A stretch of 64,000 nt of DNA from an uncultured Stenotrophomonas sp. (GTDB lineage: Bacteria; Pseudomonadota; Gammaproteobacteria; Xanthomonadales; Xanthomonadaceae): contig NZ_CAJYVQ010000010.1 of assembly GCF_913778665.1 (NCBI RefSeq), positions 1-64,000 of the forward strand. Direction: 5' to 3'. Position numbers and translations under genes: made by a program. Each line of letters opens with the position of its first letter. The first letter of the stretch is position 1. This document shows positions 10,902-19,965 of the stretch, one piece after another. Below the pieces are notes generated by a model that was not told where the DNA came from, made no database searches, and saw only the letters and a program-made list of their open reading frames with translations.

Positions 10902-11561
10902 ATGGATTGGGTAAATATCGCTTTCTGGGTGTTCGCCATCGCGGCAACGGTTTCGGCCGGTGCGGTGATCAGCGTGCGCAACCCGGTGCACGCCGTGCTG
11001 TGCCTGGTGCTGACCTTCTTCTCCATTGCCTGCGTGTGGCTGCTGGTGGGCGCCGAGTTCCTTGGCGTGGCGCTGGTGCTGGTCTACGTCGGCGCGGTGA
11101 TGGTGCTGTTCCTGTTCGTGGTGATGATGCTGGACATTGACACCACCAGGATGCGTGAGGGCTGGGTGCGCTACCTGCCGGTCGGCCTGATCGTGGCCGT
11201 GGCGATGCTGGTGCAGATGCTGATCCTGATCGGCGTGAAGGGCAGGGCGGTCAACCCGTTCCCGGCCGACAACGCCGCCGCGATCGCTGCCGACACCTCC
11301 AACATCACCTGGCTGGCGCGCACGTTGTTCACCGAGTACCTGCTGCCGTTCGAGTTCGCCGCCGTCATTCTGACCGTGGCCGTGGTCGCCGCCGTGATGC
11401 TGACCCTGCGTCGCCGCACCGGCGTGAAGAGCCAGAACCCGGGCGAGCAGACCATGGTCAAGGCAGACCAGCGCCTGCGCATGGTCAAGATGGATGCCGA
11501 ACAGCCGGTGATCCACAGCAACACCACTCCGGCCGCGGGCGAAGAGGAGACCAAGGCATGA
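10902..11561 (+). CDS. nuoJ: NADH-quinone oxidoreductase subunit J
   Basis: Membrane-arm subunit of 219 residues. Five hydrophobic segments lie in the first 170 residues, and the family block ([20 protein letters not shown]) is at about residues 51-70. The polar C-terminal 45 residues (KSQNPGEQ to EETKA) extend beyond the membrane domain. The last four bases overlap nuoK. Confidence 0.96.
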   Translation: MDWVNIAFWVFAIAATVSAGAVISVRNPVHAVLCLVLTFFSIACVWLLVGAEFLGVALVLVYVGAVMVLFLFVVMMLDIDTTRMREGWVRYLPVGLIVAVAMLVQMLILIGVKGRAVNPFPADNAAAIAADTSNITWLARTLFTEYLLPFEFAAVILTVAVVAAVMLTLRRRTGVKSQNPGEQTMVKADQRLRMVKMDAEQPVIHSNTTPAAGEEETKA

Positions 11562-11863
11562 TCACTCTGGGCCACATCCTCGCGCTGGGCGCGGTGCTGT
11601 TCGCCATCAGCCTGGCCGGCATCTTCCTCAACCGGAAGAACGTCATCGTCCTGCTGATGTCGATCGAACTGATGCTGCTGTCGGTGAACATCAACTTCGT
11701 CGGCTTCTCGCGTCAGCTGGGCGATCCGTCCGGCCAGCTGTTCGTGTTCTTCATCCTGACCGTCGCCGCCGCGGAAGCCGCCATCGGCCTGGCGATCCTG
11801 GTGACCCTGTTCCGTACCCGCCGCACGATCAATGTCGGCGAAGTCGATTCGTTGAAGGGCTGA
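11558..11863 (+). CDS. nuoK: NADH-quinone oxidoreductase subunit K
   Basis: Small membrane subunit (101 residues, three helices) related to Mrp antiporter subunit C. Conserved membrane Glu residues sit in [13 protein letters not shown] and [11 protein letters not shown], which belong to the proton path. The ATGA overlap with nuoJ suggests coupled translation. Confidence 0.97.
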   Translation: MITLGHILALGAVLFAISLAGIFLNRKNVIVLLMSIELMLLSVNINFVGFSRQLGDPSGQLFVFFILTVAAAEAAIGLAILVTLFRTRRTINVGEVDSLKG

Positions 11864-11870
11864 TCCACAG

Positions 11871-14039
11871 ATGGAAATCACTCTCTCCAAGAGTCTGTTG
11901 ATCGCAGTGGTGCTTGCACCGCTGTTCGGCAGCATCATCGCCGGCCTGTTCGGTCGCCAGGTCAAGCGCTTCGGCGCACAGACCATCACCATCCTCGGCG
12001 TCGCGGTTGCCTGCGGCCTGTCGATGTACACGTTCTACCAGTTGATGTGGGGCGGCGCGCAGCCGTTCAACCAGAACATCTACACGTTCTTCGAGGTTGG
12101 CCAGTACTCGGCCCATGTCGGCTTCATGGTCGACAAGCTCACCGCGATGATGATGGTGGTGGTGACCTTCGTGTCGCTGCTGGTCCACATCTACACGATC
12201 GGCTACATGCAGGACGATCCGGGTTACCAGCGATTCTTCAGCTATATCTCGCTGTTCACCTTCTCGATGCTCACCCTGGTGATGAGCAACAACTTCCTGC
12301 AGCTGTTCTTCGGCTGGGAAGCGGTGGGCCTGGTGTCGTACCTGCTGATCGGTTTCTGGTTCAAGCGCCCGACCGCGATCTTCGCCAACATGAAGGCGTT
12401 CCTGGTCAACCGCGTCGGTGACTTCGGCTTCCTGCTGGGTATCGCTGGCGTGCTGTGGGTGTTCGGCACCCTGGATTACTCGCAGGTGTTCTCGCAGGCC
12501 GGCATGCTGGCTGATCCGCGTGCCCAGCTGCAGATCTGGGACGGCACCATCCTCGGCATGCAGCTGCTGAACGAGCCGGTGATCTGGTCGATCGCCACCG
12601 TCATCTGCATCTGCCTGTTCATCGGCGCCATGGGCAAGTCGGCCCAGGTCCCGCTGCACGTCTGGCTGCCGGACTCGATGGAAGGCCCGACCCCGATCTC
12701 GGCTCTGATCCACGCCGCGACCATGGTGACCGCCGGCATCTTCATGGTCACCCGCATGTCGCCGCTGTTCGAGCTGTCGCAGACCGCGCTGAACTTCGTG
12801 TTGTTCATCGGTGCCACCACCGCGTTCTTCACCGGCCTGATTGGTATCGTGCAGAACGACATCAAGCGCGTCGTCGCGTACTCCACGCTGTCGCAGCTGG
12901 GCTACATGACCGTCGCCCTGGGCGTGTCGGCCTATTCGGCTGCCGTGTTCCACCTGATGACCCACGCCTTCTTCAAGGCCCTGCTGTTCCTGGGTGCCGG
13001 CTCGGTCATCATCGCGATGCACCACGAGCAGGACATGCGCAAGATGGGCGGCCTGCGCAAGTACATGCCGATCACCTTCATCACCATGTGGATCGGTACC
13101 CTGGCACTGGTGGGTACGCCGTTCTTCTCCGGCTTCTACTCGAAGGACACCATCATCGAGGCCGCCGAGCTGCACGCGCACCTGTCCAACAACTGGGTCG
13201 CCACCTACGGCTACTGGGCGGTGCTGGGTGGCGTGATCGTTACCAGTTTCTACAGCTTCCGCCTGCTGTTCCTGACCTTCCACGGCAAGGAGCGCTTCCG
13301 CGACGCGCATGATGATCATGCCCATGGCCACGGCCATGACGATCATCACGCCGCTGACGCCCACAACGGTGATGCGCACCACGACGACCATGGCCATGGC
13401 CATGGTCCGCATGAGCCGCACGAAACCCCGTGGGTGGTGACCCTGCCGCTGATCCTGCTGGCCATCCCGTCGATCGCCATCGGTTTCTTCAGCATCGGTC
13501 CGATGCTGTACGGCACCGACTGGGCCGGTCACCACGCGCACGACGCGATCAAGGGCCAGGCGCATACGTTCTTCACCGGCATCGTCGATTTCTACGATCC
13601 GGCCAAGAACACCATCGGTTTCCTGGGTGAAGAGTTCCACGGCCCGGTCGCCTTCGCGCTGCACGGCATGATGGCGCCTGCGTTCTTCCTGACCGTTGCG
13701 GGCTTCCTGCTGGCTGCACTGTTCTACCTGTGGAAGCCGGACCTGTCTGGCAAGGCGCGCAAGACCTTCGCCCCGATCGTTTCGGTGCTGGAAAACAAGT
13801 ACGGCTTCGACAAGCTGTGGATCGATGGCTTTGCCGGCGGCAGCGTGAAGCTGGGCAAAGTCTCGCGCTGGATCGACAGCAACATCGTCGACGGTGTGGT
13901 CAATCTCTCGGCACGTGTTGTGGACGTCGCAGCCGGCGTGCTGCGTCGTACCCAATCCGGTTTCCTCTATCACTACGCCTTCGCGATGATCATCGGCCTG
14001 ATTGCCCTGCTGGGCGTGCTGATGCATTACCTGCGTTGA
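11871..14039 (+). CDS. nuoL: NADH-quinone oxidoreductase subunit L with histidine-rich loop
   Basis: Distal antiporter-like proton-pumping subunit with the long lateral helix. The 722 residues form many hydrophobic segments. Family signatures include FFGWEAVGLVSYLLIGFW and MGKSAQVPLHVWLPDSMEGP. Odd feature: a hydrophilic loop at about residues 478-520 holds some 15 histidines interleaved with Asp and Gly (AHGHGHDDHH, GHGHGPHEPHE), which is not part of the core fold. It may bind metal; this is inference only. Confidence 0.97.
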   Translation: MEITLSKSLLIAVVLAPLFGSIIAGLFGRQVKRFGAQTITILGVAVACGLSMYTFYQLMWGGAQPFNQNIYTFFEVGQYSAHVGFMVDKLTAMMMVVVTFVSLLVHIYTIGYMQDDPGYQRFFSYISLFTFSMLTLVMSNNFLQLFFGWEAVGLVSYLLIGFWFKRPTAIFANMKAFLVNRVGDFGFLLGIAGVLWVFGTLDYSQVFSQAGMLADPRAQLQIWDGTILGMQLLNEPVIWSIATVICICLFIGAMGKSAQVPLHVWLPDSMEGPTPISALIHAATMVTAGIFMVTRMSPLFELSQTALNFVLFIGATTAFFTGLIGIVQNDIKRVVAYSTLSQLGYMTVALGVSAYSAAVFHLMTHAFFKALLFLGAGSVIIAMHHEQDMRKMGGLRKYMPITFITMWIGTLALVGTPFFSGFYSKDTIIEAAELHAHLSNNWVATYGYWAVLGGVIVTSFYSFRLLFLTFHGKERFRDAHDDHAHGHGHDDHHAADAHNGDAHHDDHGHGHGPHEPHETPWVVTLPLILLAIPSIAIGFFSIGPMLYGTDWAGHHAHDAIKGQAHTFFTGIVDFYDPAKNTIGFLGEEFHGPVAFALHGMMAPAFFLTVAGFLLAALFYLWKPDLSGKARKTFAPIVSVLENKYGFDKLWIDGFAGGSVKLGKVSRWIDSNIVDGVVNLSARVVDVAAGVLRRTQSGFLYHYAFAMIIGLIALLGVLMHYLR

Positions 14040-14062
14040 TGACCTGTACGGAATAAGAAGAC

Positions 14063-15571
14063 GTGTCGAACTGGCCTCTACTCAGTGTCCTCATCTGGCT
14101 GCCGATCATCGGTGGCGCCCTGATCCTTGCGATCCGTGATGCGCAGACCGCCCGCTGGGCGTCGTTGGGCGTGGCGGTGCTCACCTTCGTTGCGAGCCTC
14201 TCGCTGCTGAGCGGCTACAACGCGGGCATCGACGGTCTGCAGTTCGTCGAGACCCATGCCTGGATCCCGGCTTACAAGATCGGCTACAACCTGGGCGTGG
14301 ACGGCATTGCCATCGCGCTGATCCTGCTGACCACCCTGGTCAGCGTGCTTGCCCTGATCGGCGCCTGGAGCGCCATCGACAAGCGCGTGAACCAGTACGT
14401 GGCGGCCTTCCTGATCCTGGAAGGCGTCACCGTCGGCATCTTCGCCGCGACGGACGCGATGCTGTTCTACGTGTTCTTCGAGGCGATGCTGATCCCGATG
14501 TTCCTGATCATCGGTGTCTGGGGCGGCCCGCGCCGCATCTACGCGGCGCTGAAGTTCTTCCTGTACACCTTCCTCGGGTCGGTGCTGATGCTGGTGGCGC
14601 TGATCTACCTGTACATGAAGGGCGGCAGCTTCCAGCTGGCCGACCTGTACGCGCTGCCGCTGTCGGCCAAGGAGCAGACCTGGATCTTCTTCGCCTTCCT
14701 GATCGCCTTCGCGGTCAAGGTGCCGATGTTCCCGGTGCACACCTGGCTGCCGGATGCCCACGTCGAAGCACCGACCGCCGGTTCGGTGATCCTGGCCGCC
14801 ATCGCCCTGAAGATCGGTGGCTACGGCTTCCTGCGCTTCAACCTGCCGATCGTGCCGGACGCGTCGCAGGAATGGGCCTGGCTGGTGATCGCACTGTCGC
14901 TGATCGCGGTGATCTACGTCGGCCTGGTCGCCCTGGTGCAGGACGACATGAAGAAGCTGATCGCCTATTCGTCGATCGCGCACATGGGCTTCGTCACCCT
15001 GGGCACCTTCATCGCCCTGTGGCTGGTGCGTGAAGCCGGCAACGCCGATGCGGCCCGCCTGGGCCTGCAGGGCGCCATGGTGCAGATGATCTCGCACGGC
15101 TTCGTGTCCGGTGCGATGTTCTCCTGCGTCGGCGTGCTGTACGACCGCATGCACAGCCGCCGCATCGCCGATTACGGTGGCGTGGTCAACGTGATGCCGT
15201 GGTTCGCCACCTTCGCCATGCTGTTCTTCATGGCCAATGCCGGCCTGCCGGGCACCAGCGGTTTCGTCGGTGAGTTCATGGTCATCCTGTCGGCGTTCCA
15301 GCGTAATCCGTGGATCGCTTTGGGCGCGGCCACCACCCTGATCATCGGCGCCGCGTACACCCTGTGGCTGTACAAGCGCATCTTCTTCGGCGAAGTGGCC
15401 AACAGCCACGTGGCCGAACTGAAGGACATCAACGGCCGCGAATGGCTGGTGCTGGGCGTGTTTGCCATTGGCGTGCTGGCCCTGGGCATCTACCCCAAGC
15501 CGCTGACCGACCTGATGGAGCCCTCGATCGCGAAGCTGGCGATGCAGATCGCATCCAGCAAGCTGCTGTAA
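14063..15571 (+). CDS. nuoM: NADH-quinone oxidoreductase subunit M
   Basis: Antiporter-like proton-pumping membrane subunit of 502 residues. Conserved charged positions appear in FYVFFEAMLIPMFLIIGVWG (Glu of the pump) and KVPMFPVHTWLPDAHVEAPT (Lys/His path). The start is GTG at 14063, with an AATAAGAAGA purine tract upstream. It sits between nuoL and nuoN with short gaps. Confidence 0.96.
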   Translation: MSNWPLLSVLIWLPIIGGALILAIRDAQTARWASLGVAVLTFVASLSLLSGYNAGIDGLQFVETHAWIPAYKIGYNLGVDGIAIALILLTTLVSVLALIGAWSAIDKRVNQYVAAFLILEGVTVGIFAATDAMLFYVFFEAMLIPMFLIIGVWGGPRRIYAALKFFLYTFLGSVLMLVALIYLYMKGGSFQLADLYALPLSAKEQTWIFFAFLIAFAVKVPMFPVHTWLPDAHVEAPTAGSVILAAIALKIGGYGFLRFNLPIVPDASQEWAWLVIALSLIAVIYVGLVALVQDDMKKLIAYSSIAHMGFVTLGTFIALWLVREAGNADAARLGLQGAMVQMISHGFVSGAMFSCVGVLYDRMHSRRIADYGGVVNVMPWFATFAMLFFMANAGLPGTSGFVGEFMVILSAFQRNPWIALGAATTLIIGAAYTLWLYKRIFFGEVANSHVAELKDINGREWLVLGVFAIGVLALGIYPKPLTDLMEPSIAKLAMQIASSKLL

Positions 15572-15586
15572 TTCCAGGATTTGATG

Positions 15587-17047
15587 ATGACCACCTCCCC
15601 GCTGCTGCCATTGACCGCCGCTGACCTGCCACCGCTCGCTCCCGAGCTGGTGCTGATCGGCAGCGCCTTCGCCCTGATGATCCTCGACCTGTTCGTCAGC
15701 AACCGGAACAAGATCGTCACCCACCTGTTCTCGCTCGCTGCGCTGGCCGTGGTGCTGTTCATGCTGGCCACCGGCGTGGGCGGGCAGGGCGAGGTCTTCC
15801 ATGGCATGTTCGTACGCGATACCGCCGCGGATGTGATGAAGACCGGGATCGTGCTGCTCAGCGGCCTGACCCTGGTCTATGGCTGGCGTTACCTGCGTGA
15901 CCGCAACCTGTTCCAGGGCGAGATCCCGGTGCTGATCCTGTTTGGCACCGCCGGCATGATGATCCTAGTGTCGGCCGGCAGCCTGCTGATGGTCTACCTG
16001 GGCCTGGAACTGCTGGCGCTGTGCTCGTACGCACTCGTTGCCAGCAACCGCGAGAGCGGCCTGGCCTCGGAAGCGGCGATGAAGTACATCGTGCTCGGCT
16101 CGCTGGCCTCGGGCCTGCTGCTGTACGGCATGTCGCTGATCTACGGCGCCACCGGCAGCCTGCACCTGGACGTCATCCGTGACGCGATCCCGCACTCGGA
16201 AGAGCGCGTGCTGCTGATCACCGGTGCGGTGTTCATGATCGCTGGCGTCGCCTTCAAGCTCGGCGCCGCGCCCTTCCACATGTGGCTGCCGGACGTGTAC
16301 CAGGGTGCCCCGGCGCCGATCGCGCTGTTCATCAGCTCGGCGCCGAAGCTGGCTGCGTTCGGCATGGCCTACCGCCTGCTGGAAATGGGCGTGGGCCCGC
16401 TGTCGACCGAGCTTCAGCTGATGATTGCCGGCCTGGCCGCGGTCTCGCTGGTGATCGGCAACCTGATGGCCATCGCGCAGAGCAATCTGAAGCGCATGCT
16501 GGCGTTCTCCACCGTCTCGCACATCGGCTTCCTGCTGATGGGCATCGCCGGTGGTGGCGCGCAGGGCTATGCCGCAGCGCTGTTCTACGCACTGGCTTAC
16601 GCCATCATGTCCACCGCCGCCTTCGGCGCGATCATCGCGCTGTCGCGTGCCGGCTTTGAGGCCGAGAACATCGAGGACTTCAAGGGCCTCAATGCCCGCA
16701 ACCCGTGGATGGCCGGCCTGGTGCTGTGCATCATGGCGTCGCTGGCCGGCATCCCGCCGTTCCTGGGCTTCTGGACCAAGCTGGCCGTGCTGGGCGCTGC
16801 CGTCAATGGCGGCCTGCTGTGGCTGGCCATCCTCGGCGTGCTGTGCGCCGTGGTCGGCTGCTTCTACTACCTGCGCGTCATCAAGGTCATGTACTTCGAT
16901 GAGCCGGTTGGCGAGGCCATGCCGCGCAGCAACGACCGCGTGCTGGGCCTGGTGCTGGGCGTGAACGCGCTGGCGCTGCTGGCGCTGGGCCTGGCCTGGA
17001 ACCCGATCATGGTCTGGTGCCAGCAGGCATTTGCGCATCTTGCATAA
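15587..17047 (+). CDS. nuoN: NADH-quinone oxidoreductase subunit N
   Basis: Third antiporter-like pump subunit and the last gene of the nuo operon. Family blocks include YLGLELLALCSYALVA and FKLGAAPFHMWLPDVYQGAP. Two adjacent ATGs are possible (15584 and 15587). The second gives a better seven-base distance from the AGGA at 15576 and 486 residues. The tRNA promoter begins three bases after the stop, with no terminator visible between. Confidence 0.96.
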   Translation: MTTSPLLPLTAADLPPLAPELVLIGSAFALMILDLFVSNRNKIVTHLFSLAALAVVLFMLATGVGGQGEVFHGMFVRDTAADVMKTGIVLLSGLTLVYGWRYLRDRNLFQGEIPVLILFGTAGMMILVSAGSLLMVYLGLELLALCSYALVASNRESGLASEAAMKYIVLGSLASGLLLYGMSLIYGATGSLHLDVIRDAIPHSEERVLLITGAVFMIAGVAFKLGAAPFHMWLPDVYQGAPAPIALFISSAPKLAAFGMAYRLLEMGVGPLSTELQLMIAGLAAVSLVIGNLMAIAQSNLKRMLAFSTVSHIGFLLMGIAGGGAQGYAAALFYALAYAIMSTAAFGAIIALSRAGFEAENIEDFKGLNARNPWMAGLVLCIMASLAGIPPFLGFWTKLAVLGAAVNGGLLWLAILGVLCAVVGCFYYLRVIKVMYFDEPVGEAMPRSNDRVLGLVLGVNALALLALGLAWNPIMVWCQQAFAHLA

Positions 17048-17050
17048 AAG

Positions 17051-17081
17051 TTGACACAAAGCTGCGTGATTCGTGTAATAT
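17051..17081 (+). promoter_or_regulatory. Promoter of the initiator tRNA pair
   Basis: A perfect -35 TTGACA (17051-17056) is followed either by TGTAAT (17074-17079, 17-base spacer) or by TAATAT (17076-17081, 19-base spacer). It lies about 95 bases upstream of the first tRNA-fMet and immediately after nuoN. Confidence 0.75.
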
Positions 17082-17174
17082 GCGCAGCCTGAGTTGTCAC
17101 TGCAGCGGTTCAGCCAGAACATCGTTGCGGTAGCCCTCCTCGAAAGAGCAGGGCAGCAGTTCAAACACTTCCGG

Positions 17175-17251
17175 TGCGGGGTGGAGCAGTCTGGCAGCTC
17201 GTCGGGCTCATAACCCGAAGGTCGCAGGTTCAAATCCTGCCCCCGCTACCA
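17175..17251 (+). tRNA. metY: Initiator tRNA-fMet (anticodon CAT), copy 1
   Basis: 77 bases with encoded CCA. Loop CTCATAA gives anticodon CAT, and the anticodon stem has the three G-C pairs (GGG/CCC) that mark initiator tRNAs. Positions 1 and 72 are T and T, so the end of the acceptor stem is unpaired as required for formylation, but by T-T instead of the C-A mismatch of E. coli. Placement before rimP-nusA-infB matches metY of E. coli. Confidence 0.96.
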
Positions 17252-17333
17252 ACATCGAACCGGCGCCAACCGGTCTGATGAATGAGGGAAGGCTTGCATG
17301 TATTGAAGCCATGCCTCATAATTCCGCTTCTGA

Positions 17334-17410
17334 TGCGGGGTGGAGCAGTCTGGCAGCTCGTCGGGCTCATAACCCGAAGGTCGCAGGTTCAAATCCTGCC
17401 CCCGCTACCA
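17334..17410 (+). tRNA. metY: Initiator tRNA-fMet (anticodon CAT), copy 2
   Basis: Identical to copy 1 over all 77 bases, including the T1-T72 mismatch and the GGG/CCC anticodon stem. It is 82 bases downstream with no promoter I can recognise between, so both are probably cut from one transcript. A strong terminator follows. Confidence 0.96.
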
Positions 17411-17421
17411 AGTAAAGAGAT

Positions 17422-17457
17422 CGCCTTCGAAGTCCTGCTTCGGAGGCGTTTTTCTTT
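17422..17457 (+). terminator. Terminator after the initiator tRNAs
   Basis: An 11-bp stem (CGCCTTCGAAG with CTTCGGAGGCG, one T-G pair) with loop TCCTG is followed by TTTTTCTTT. It separates the tRNA transcript from rimP. Confidence 0.92.
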
Positions 17458-17473
17458 GAGGTTGCGCCTTTTT

Positions 17474-17496
17474 GTAGAGTCGAGCCATGCTCGACT
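17474..17496 (+). repeat. SMAG palindrome
   Basis: GTAG head followed by hairpin AGTCGAGC/GCTCGACT around CAT. Its mirror-orientation twin is at 23151-23173. Confidence 0.85.
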
Positions 17497-17522
17497 GCCG
17501 GTGAGGCAGGCCGGTCCAAGCC

Positions 17523-17551
17523 TTGCACCAGTGCGGTGCAGCCGCTATCAT
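17523..17551 (+). promoter_or_regulatory. Promoter of the rimP-nusA-infB operon
   Basis: TTGCAC (17523-17528), 17-base spacer, TATCAT (17546-17551). It would start a leader RNA of roughly 200 bases before rimP. Confidence 0.6.
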
Positions 17552-17557
17552 CAGCGG

Positions 17558-17766
17558 CCTAGGCAGTACCCCTGAAGGCGGCATCCCCACGGGAGGCCCG
17601 GTCCGGAAGGAGGGCTCGCAACACGCTTACGCAGCGCGTTGCAACCGGAATCCAGTCACCGGAGTCTTTCCGGAAAAAGGGGCCCAGCGGGCCCTTTGTC
17701 GTTTCCGGGGCGTCATGTTTTCACGCCGGCCAAGGTCGGCACCCAACCAAGAGATCAAGGCAGGCT
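17558..17766 (+). ncRNA. Structured rimP leader with terminator-like hairpin
   Basis: Stretch without a gene between the promoter at 17523 and rimP. Hairpins seen: GCAACACGC/GCGCGTTGC (about 17617-17642, one mismatch), a CCGGA/TCCGG pairing (17645-17673), and a 9-bp terminator-like hairpin AAGGGGCCC/GGGCCCTTT with a 3-base loop at 17677-17697 followed by GTCGTTT. A premature-terminator leader before rimP has been described in other gamma-proteobacteria (rimP leader), so attenuation or NusA-dependent autoregulation is plausible. Not proven from sequence. Confidence 0.5.
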
Positions 17767-18357
17767 GTGAGCGACAAGGCAACCGACATCGCGAATCTGC
17801 TCGCCCCGACCGTTGTGTCGCTGGGCCTGGAGCTGCTGGGCGTTGAGTATCTGCCGGCCCCCGGCGGTGCGACCCTGCGCCTTTACATCGACGTGCCGCT
17901 GGCTGAACAGCCGGAGCGCATCATCAATGTGGACGACTGCGAGCGCGTCAGCCGCGAAGTGTCGGCGCAGCTGGACGTCGAAGACCCGATCAGCGGCAAC
18001 TACACGCTGGAAGTGTCCTCGCCGGGCGTGGACCGCCCGCTGTTCAACCTGGAGCAGTTCGCTCGCCACCAGGGTGAATCGGCCAAGGTCACGCTGAAGC
18101 TGCCGCAGGACAACCGTCGTCGCCTGCAGGGCCGCATTGAAGCGACCGACGAGGCGGCGGGCACCATCACCTTCATCGTCGACAAGGCCGAAGTGGTCGT
18201 GTCGGCCGACAATATCGACAAGGCGCGGATCATGCCCGACTGGGTGGCGCTGGGGCTGGCCCCGAGCAAGCCGACCGGTCCGGCACCGAAGCGTCCGAAG
18301 CCTAACAAGAATTCTTCTTCCAACGAGCCGGCGGCAAAGAAGCCGCGCGCGGAGTGA
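17767..18357 (+). CDS. rimP: Ribosome maturation factor RimP
   Basis: Needed for 30S subunit maturation. 196 residues from a GTG start. The N-terminal domain has the family block [12 protein letters not shown], and the centre has [19 protein letters not shown] and [14 protein letters not shown]. The last 30 residues are a Lys/Pro/Ser-rich tail, likely disordered. It is the first gene of rimP-nusA-infB, with a four-base gap to nusA. Confidence 0.95.
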   Translation: MSDKATDIANLLAPTVVSLGLELLGVEYLPAPGGATLRLYIDVPLAEQPERIINVDDCERVSREVSAQLDVEDPISGNYTLEVSSPGVDRPLFNLEQFARHQGESAKVTLKLPQDNRRRLQGRIEATDEAAGTITFIVDKAEVVVSADNIDKARIMPDWVALGLAPSKPTGPAPKRPKPNKNSSSNEPAAKKPRAE

Positions 18358-18361
18358 GCCA

Positions 18362-19873
18362 ATGAGCAAGGAACTGTTGCTGGTAGTCGACGCAGTCGCC
18401 AACGAGAAGGGCGTGCCGCGTGAAGTGATCTTCGATGCCATCGAGGCCGCCCTGGCCTCGGCAGCGAAGAAGCGCTATCCCGACGAGGAAGTGCTGACCC
18501 GCGTGGTCATCGACCACAAGGATGGCAGCTATGAAACCTACCGCCGCTGGGAAGTGGTGGCCGATGACGTGGTCATGGAGTCGCCGGACCGCCAGATCCG
18601 CCTGATGGACGCCGTCGATGAAGCCGAAGGCGTGGACGTCGGCGACTACATCGAAGAGCAGATCGAGAACCCGGACTTCGGCCGCATCGCCGCCCAGGCC
18701 GCCAAGCAGGTCATCGTCCAGCGCGTGCGCGAAGCCGAGCGCCAGCAGGTCGTGGATGCGTGGAAGGATCGCGTCGGCGAACTGATCACCGGTGTGGTCA
18801 AGCGCGCCGAGCGCGGCAACATCTATGTGGACCTCGGTGGCAACGCCGAAGGCTTCATTCCGAAGGACAAGGGCATTCCGCGCGACGTGCTGCGCGCCGG
18901 TGACCGCGTGCGCGGCTACCTGGCCGAAGTGCGTTCGGAACCGCGTGGCCCGCAGCTGTTCATCAGCCGCGCCGCCCCGGAGTTCATGATCGAACTGTTC
19001 AAGCTGGAAGTGCCGGAAGTCGGCCAGGGCCTGGTGGAAATCAAGGCCTGCGCCCGCGATCCGGGCGACCGTGCCAAGATCGCCGTGCTCGCCCACGACC
19101 AGCGCACCGATCCGATCGGCGCCTGCATCGGCATGCGCGGCTCGCGCGTGCAGGCCGTGTCCAACGAGCTCAATGGCGAGCGCGTGGACATCGTGCTGTG
19201 GAACGACAACCCGGCCAACTTCGTCATCAACGCGATGGCGCCGGCCGAAGTGCAGTCGATCATCGTCGATGAAGACAAGCACTCGATGGACCTGGCCGTC
19301 GCCGAAGACCGCCTGGCCCAGGCGATCGGCAAGGGCGGCCAGAACGTGCGCCTGGCCAGCCGCCTGACCGGCTGGCAGCTCAACGTGATGACCCAGGACC
19401 AGGTCACCGCCAAGTCGGAGGCCGAGCAGGCATCGGCCCGGCAGCTGTTCATGGACAAGCTGGAAGTGGACGAAGAAATCGCCGGCATCCTGGTCAGCGA
19501 AGGCTTCGGCACCGTCGAGGAAATCGCTTATGTCCCGGTCGGCGAACTGCTGGCCGTGGAAGGTTTCGACGAAGACATCGTCGAAGAGCTGCGCGCTCGT
19601 GCCCGCGATGCGCTGCTCAATGAGGCCCTGGCAGTCGAGGAAGGCCTTGAAGACGGCCAGCCGGCGCAGGACCTGCTGTCCCTGAAGGGCATGGACGAAG
19701 CCACCGCGTATGCGCTGGCCGGCCACGGCGTGCGTACCAGCGAGGAACTGTCCGACCTGGCTGCCGACGAGGTCATGGACTTCGGCATCGAAGGGTTGGA
19801 CCAGGAGCGCGCTGCGGCGCTGATCCTGGCCGCGCGCGCCGAAGAGATCGCCCGACTGGAACGCGGCGAATGA
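18362..19873 (+). CDS. nusA: Transcription termination/antitermination factor NusA
   Basis: Binds RNA polymerase and nascent RNA to control pausing, termination and antitermination. 503 residues. N-terminal RNAP-binding domain (1-125), S1 domain (about 135-200), two KH domains (about 230-345, with GACIGMRGSRVQAVSNEL and IGKGGQNVRLASRL), and two C-terminal acidic repeats (about 360-490). The ATG at 18362 follows the rimP stop by four bases; in-frame sequence upstream lies inside rimP. Confidence 0.97.
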   Translation: MSKELLLVVDAVANEKGVPREVIFDAIEAALASAAKKRYPDEEVLTRVVIDHKDGSYETYRRWEVVADDVVMESPDRQIRLMDAVDEAEGVDVGDYIEEQIENPDFGRIAAQAAKQVIVQRVREAERQQVVDAWKDRVGELITGVVKRAERGNIYVDLGGNAEGFIPKDKGIPRDVLRAGDRVRGYLAEVRSEPRGPQLFISRAAPEFMIELFKLEVPEVGQGLVEIKACARDPGDRAKIAVLAHDQRTDPIGACIGMRGSRVQAVSNELNGERVDIVLWNDNPANFVINAMAPAEVQSIIVDEDKHSMDLAVAEDRLAQAIGKGGQNVRLASRLTGWQLNVMTQDQVTAKSEAEQASARQLFMDKLEVDEEIAGILVSEGFGTVEEIAYVPVGELLAVEGFDEDIVEELRARARDALLNEALAVEEGLEDGQPAQDLLSLKGMDEATAYALAGHGVRTSEELSDLAADEVMDFGIEGLDQERAAALILAARAEEIARLERGE

Positions 19874-19965
19874 GCCGGCAATGAACAGGGCCCTGAGCCG
19901 CTCAGGGCGTAGAATCCGCGCCACCTCCAGATGCGGGGGGGCGCCCACAAGATCATAGGATCCGA

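Noticed and set aside
17590..17640. Segment GTCCGGAAGGA resembling the conserved tip of signal recognition particle RNA
   Set aside because: The surrounding bases do not form the SRP helix 8 internal loops; it lies in the rimP leader.
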